Assembly (NCBI RefSeq): GCF_037038585.1
Contig: NC_092526.1
Coordinates: 34,423,501 to 34,487,500 of the forward strand
Origin: Patagioenas fasciata
Taxonomy: Eukaryota > Chordata > Aves > Columbiformes > Columbidae
Length of the DNA stretch: 64,000 nucleotides
Direction of reading: 5' to 3'
Every line of letters starts with the position of its first letter. The stretch's first letter is position 1. The notes beneath the pieces were generated by a model. It was not told the origin of the DNA. It was given only the letters and a program-made list of their open reading frames with translations, and searched no databases. The position numbers and the translations under genes are program-made. Below are positions 59,836-64,000 of this stretch, piece by piece.

Positions 59836-61339
59836 AGGGGAACGTGATCTTTGCCCGAGGATCAGGAACCAGAAGAAGACAGTCTAATTAAAACATTTCA
59901 CTAAGACCTGCAAAAATTCTTCATAATTTTGGTCCGTTGTTTCCAACAGCTTCTGAGCAATCCTACAGTTTGGTTTACAAAGAACAACAAAAGCCCTTTC
60001 AGGGGCATTTCATATTATCTTAATTCCAGCAGAAGCAATAAGATGATATTCTTCAGAGTATTTGGAAGAAAAAAACAACCAACATTACACTGAATTTATG
60101 TAAGACATAAAAAGAGAAAATACAAGTAATAAACATTGTATTTGAGCATAGACTGTGAAGAAAAACACATTTGGAGCAGCAAGCAAATAAAAACAAATGC
60201 TTGCTCTGCACAAGTCAGTGGTGGAAGGCAGGCACGTTTGAACTGGAGTTTTAGAGGGCTGGGAAGTACCTGGAACACCCCTGCGGGCAGCATTTCTGTG
60301 ACCCATGTTCTTGATATGCTACAGGGACCTCTCCACTGTCCAACTTTTCCCTAGTGACTTAGAGTTCTCCCTTCTGCTACTCTCACCTTAAACGACTCCT
60401 TGTTGGCAATTCCCATATATCCCATACCCTCCCCTTCCTCTCCCACACATCTTGCCTTCTCCACCGACACACCTTTGCCTAGGCCACCTCCCATGGCCAG
60501 TTCTTCAGCTCCTTGGGTCACCTCTTACATCTCATTGACACTACGGACTCTGCAGAAATCATTAATGTCATCAGACTCTTCCATTAGTTGCCTTTTGTTA
60601 ATGACTATTTTGATTTAGTAAACGTGCTGCCTGTCTTGGCAAGTTAGACCTCCTGAGGTGTTCCCTCCATTCAGCAAGTGATGGGACTTGCCTCTACCTC
60701 AGTTTTAGTTGCCTGCAGGTGTCTGATGCCTTTCTAAAACCATAAACGATGATTAGTTTGAAAAAGGCTGTTGGTAGATCAGCTCCTGTCTCCGAAAGAG
60801 CAAAGGGGACGAAGAATTAATTTGAGTAACTAAGACTAAAAAAAGACCTTAGAAAACCTCAGCAGTTAATATCCACAGAAATCCACGAGCTTTTCTCTGT
60901 CCCTAAGAAATTAAACCTCAGGGTTGGTTTTTTGTTCGCCTCTTTTCAACAATGGGACATGCAACATTGAGGTTGCCCAAATGTGCCCCAAAAGGTGAGA
61001 TTAGAAATGGACTCAGCTTTCAAAAGACACTCGAGTGCTCAAGTACTGCTGAGGCATTTCTAATTGCACATCTCTGCCTATTAATCACTTGCAAACCTTT
61101 CGGCTTCTATGATTTACAAGCCATACGGTTGGTGCTTAACAGTGGGAAACCCGCATAAAACTTGACAGCAAAGAAAATCCGCACTGGAGATGCCTGCCAA
61201 AAGCGACAGCAAGTTACACTTCGAGAGCACCTCCAGAGAGAGGTGTGCAGGGATTTTAAAAGCCATGTGCCAGAACTAAAGCATGAAAGCCTCTTGCCCA
61301 AGCACTCTAAGTGCATAAGTGTCCTCTCTCTTTCAGCTA

Positions 61340-61560
61340 CTTCCCTGCAAATCCCTCTTCAGGACACATTTGGAAATTATTTTAAAAAAGATTAAATATC
61401 CCTAATCTGTTACCAATTAGAAGAAACATGTGAATATTATTTTCTAATTTGTGACTCAATCTTAAAAGCAAAGTCACTGAAATAATTATATGGGCTCCTG
61501 AATATTTCTATTGTGCTCCTGAAAAAAAATAAATAGTGGGTATGTCCTCCTCTGCCTGAT
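61340..61560. promoter_or_regulatory. Candidate conserved non-coding element
   Basis: AT-rich complex DNA with AGATTAAATATCC, CTAATCTG and CCAATTAGAAG sites. Confidence 0.35.
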
Positions 61561-61839
61561 ATGCCCCAGGGCTCAGTGTATCAATAAGTACATCAAAGCC
61601 CTCAACATTAACTGCCAAAAAATTGTAATTTCTGGTTTGTGGCAGCTGCAGCCCAAGGGCTGCCAAACTGATTAGTTATCTCCTAATGATCTTTGCACAA
61701 CTTGTACTTGCTGCAAGGAGGTGGGAAGGAGGAACAAGCCAAGGAGGATAGAAGGTGAATAATAAACACATGGTGCTCAAGTTGTCCACTACAGAAGTGA
61801 CCGATTTCCAGCTGGCCATTGATGTACAAGCTCTAAGCC

Positions 61840-62420
61840 AGGATTTATAAGAGCGGTGATGCAGGCTTCTTTTCAAAACCCAGACGCGGTGCGACTTGAA
61901 TGACTAACTCCTGAAAATTGGTAATTTCCTGGTGGTTAGCAGGAGAAGGTCCGCCAATGGGAAAGCAGAAGTTGCTAATAAATTTATAGTGCGTTATATG
62001 CCAATTAGACCCCTTCAGCCCTTCAAGAGGCAGCACCACCAATCAGGTTATCATTCCACAAATGTACTCTTTAGAGCTGATCTCATCACAAATCAGTCCT
62101 GCATTTAAAGTGCAATTCTCATTAGTATTACTCAGGAATGCACTTGTGAAACAATGCAAGCGGGTATTTTTCTTCTCTCTAAGTGCCCTTCCCCAATACC
62201 TTGTGCACAGCTATTTACTTCTTGTACACAGTCACGTCTGAACTTCAATGGTAAATAATCATTTTGAATACCACATTAATTCCGCATCAAACCAGATTTA
62301 TTACACACGTCATACTTGGGAGTTTCACTGTCATTCACAAGCCAGCCGTGAACCTCTTGGTTAAATTACATTCTTATATCTGACCATGCACCATGCAATA
62401 TTCTATCAATACTGTGACTC
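61840..62420. promoter_or_regulatory. Strong candidate conserved non-coding element in the AGAP1 intron
   Basis: Nearly 600 bases of complex, repeat-free DNA with many homeodomain cores (GCCAATTAGACC, CATTAGTATTAC, AATAATCATTTTGAAT, CACATTAATTCC), GGATTTATAAG, and TTTAAAGTGCAATT. It has the look of an ultraconserved developmental enhancer, with retained CpGs near 61885-61895. No conservation score was available. Confidence 0.5.
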
Positions 62421-63479
62421 AAAGCAGATCCCTCAGCTTCCCAGCCCTTGACATCCACAAGTGCTGAGACACCCAATGCTGCTTACCTGGGCATTCAGAT
62501 AAAAGGAAAAATACAGTAGCAGAGATAAATAAACAGTCTATATGGTTTAGCATCCTCAGCATAGGTACGGATTTATGTTAAACCTCTGGTCATAGCTTAA
62601 GCCACATCATGGTGCTTATACTCTATGCAAGCAACGCTGTGTTTTGGATGCTTTGCAAAGCAAGTTTGCCTTCATTTTCTGCTGCGCAAGGCTAGAAACA
62701 GACTTGAGTTTCAGCTTTGCAGACTATGGTGGTACAAAGATGCCTACTGGTCAGGAACACAAGGTAAACTGAGTTACTAGTAACTCATTTTCCTTTTATC
62801 TTCCTTCTCAGACTAGGTTCACACCTTGTAGGAGTGCATCCAGAAACGTGACCTAACCCAGGGGGCCTCTGCATATTTCAGTTCAAAATTACTTCACATT
62901 TGTTCTGATTGAGCTAAACACTTTGTGATTTGCTCTCAATAGCTGCCACAGCACGAGTACAAGAAGCATAAAAATGTCATGTAATTGCAGTTGTTTTGGC
63001 TCCAAGTACTACAGAACACTCTTGTGGGGGCTCAGGAAAAGGGTCACAGGATCTTCTGAGTTTGTGACAGGAACAAACCACCATATTCTTTCACAGTGCT
63101 TTGTCTTCCTCCAGTGGGATGTCCAAGAGCATCAGGACATAGTAGCCAGTGCTCGTAGCTCACCTCGCTGCACCTCCTTGACAGATGTAACATCACCATT
63201 ACGTGGATGTAAAGAACAGGAACTCTCCAATGCCAGAATTGCCAAAGCAACCTTCATTTCTCTGCTCCCTCTCTTGTGCAGCCAGTAAGCTCATCATCAG
63301 TCATGGCAGGACCAAAATTTATCTGACAAACTGCCCCTGCCCCAACTCAATTTAAATTTTGAGGAGGTTCTTCACACAAAAAAATCCTCCAACAAACCAA
63401 ACAACTTAGGAATAGCAGTGTATGATGCCTCAAGCCTTGGGCTGTCACCTGCATCTTATTTCTACTTAACCTCTTAAAT

Positions 63480-63620
63480 AACATTGGAATTCACTTTGTC
63501 CCCTGATGGGTGCTGTAATGAGAACCACCTGTCAATCACGGCTCCATTAGCCTGGACAGACTTTCACTTCCTGAAACAATTTATTGGATTCCCAGAAGCG
63601 AATGGACCTTCTTCCTTTTG
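63480..63620. promoter_or_regulatory. Element with a PBX-MEIS/PREP composite site
   Basis: CTGTCAATCA at 63529-63538 is the exact reverse complement of the PBX-MEIS/PREP composite TGATTGACAG. TAATGAG and CCATTAGCC sites lie within 35 bases on either side. Confidence 0.45.
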
Positions 63621-64000
63621 AGCCAGTTTTTTTGGGGGGAGCTATTCAGCGGGAGCGGGTGTCCCTTCTGTTCCTGCTGAGCGGTCATTGTTCCCCCCGT
63701 TTGCTCATGAAAACGGTTTCCTGAGTTGACCCACCTCTTCTTGTCCCGGGCAGGCTGAGTGTTTGCCAAAAACTTCTTTTGACTGCTCAGTTCACCGGCG
63801 CTATACAAAACCCACCAGCTGTTTCCAGCCACTGGGGCAGAGGAAAAAAAAAACAATTGTACTGTTAACCCCTTCCCAACAAAAAGCCTCTGCAGAAGAA
63901 GGTCTGCTTGGGTTGGGTCATTGCTTGCATGCAAAGAGCCAGCGGGAAGGGAGCCTGTCATCCTTAGGACAGACGAGCGGGACCCTGAGGTAGCTCCTTC

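Overview
The window is vertebrate, almost certainly avian, nuclear DNA. Genes are split by GT-AG introns, most of the sequence is non-coding, and three fragments match the 3' region of the bird CR1 LINE, one with the 8-bp terminal repeat. The gene order ASB18 - GBX2 - AGAP1 is the conserved vertebrate synteny seen on human 2q37. The species cannot be fixed from the sequence.

Layout. 1-7143 is non-coding (flank or first intron of ASB18). ASB18 lies on the + strand with five coding exons at 7187-18898 that splice in frame to 440 residues: an ankyrin-repeat, SOCS-box receptor of a Cullin-5 ubiquitin ligase. Its poly(A) signal is at 19123. The 8 kb from 19146 to 27170 holds CpG islands, a CTCF-like motif and conserved-looking AT-rich blocks. 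GBX2 lies on the + strand with two exons (27171-27681, 28042-28565; 344 residues) and is a homeodomain repressor of midbrain-hindbrain and neural-crest patterning; its poly(A) signal is at 29384. The 12 kb from 29400 to 41450 is intergenic, with several candidate enhancers and old repeat fragments. AGAP1 enters from the right on the - strand and is convergent with GBX2. Only its last two coding exons (50424-50679 and 49732-49935, ankyrin repeats and C-terminus) and a probable 8.3-kb 3'UTR are present. 50680-64000 is an AGAP1 intron.

How it works together. The three genes do not form a pathway. The likely organising principle is regulatory. GBX2 is a developmental gene in a CpG-island cluster, flanked by conserved-looking, homeodomain-site-rich blocks that extend into the AGAP1 intron, as expected of a genomic regulatory block in which AGAP1 is a bystander. 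This is inference, since conservation could not be measured here. I found no undescribed gene system. The most unusual signals are a CpG-containing 9-mer (ACGCGTGGG) repeated five times on one strand across 10 kb around GBX2, a long overlapping uORF with a poly-Glu run ahead of the GBX2 start, and short tandem duplications of homeodomain-type sites in non-coding blocks.
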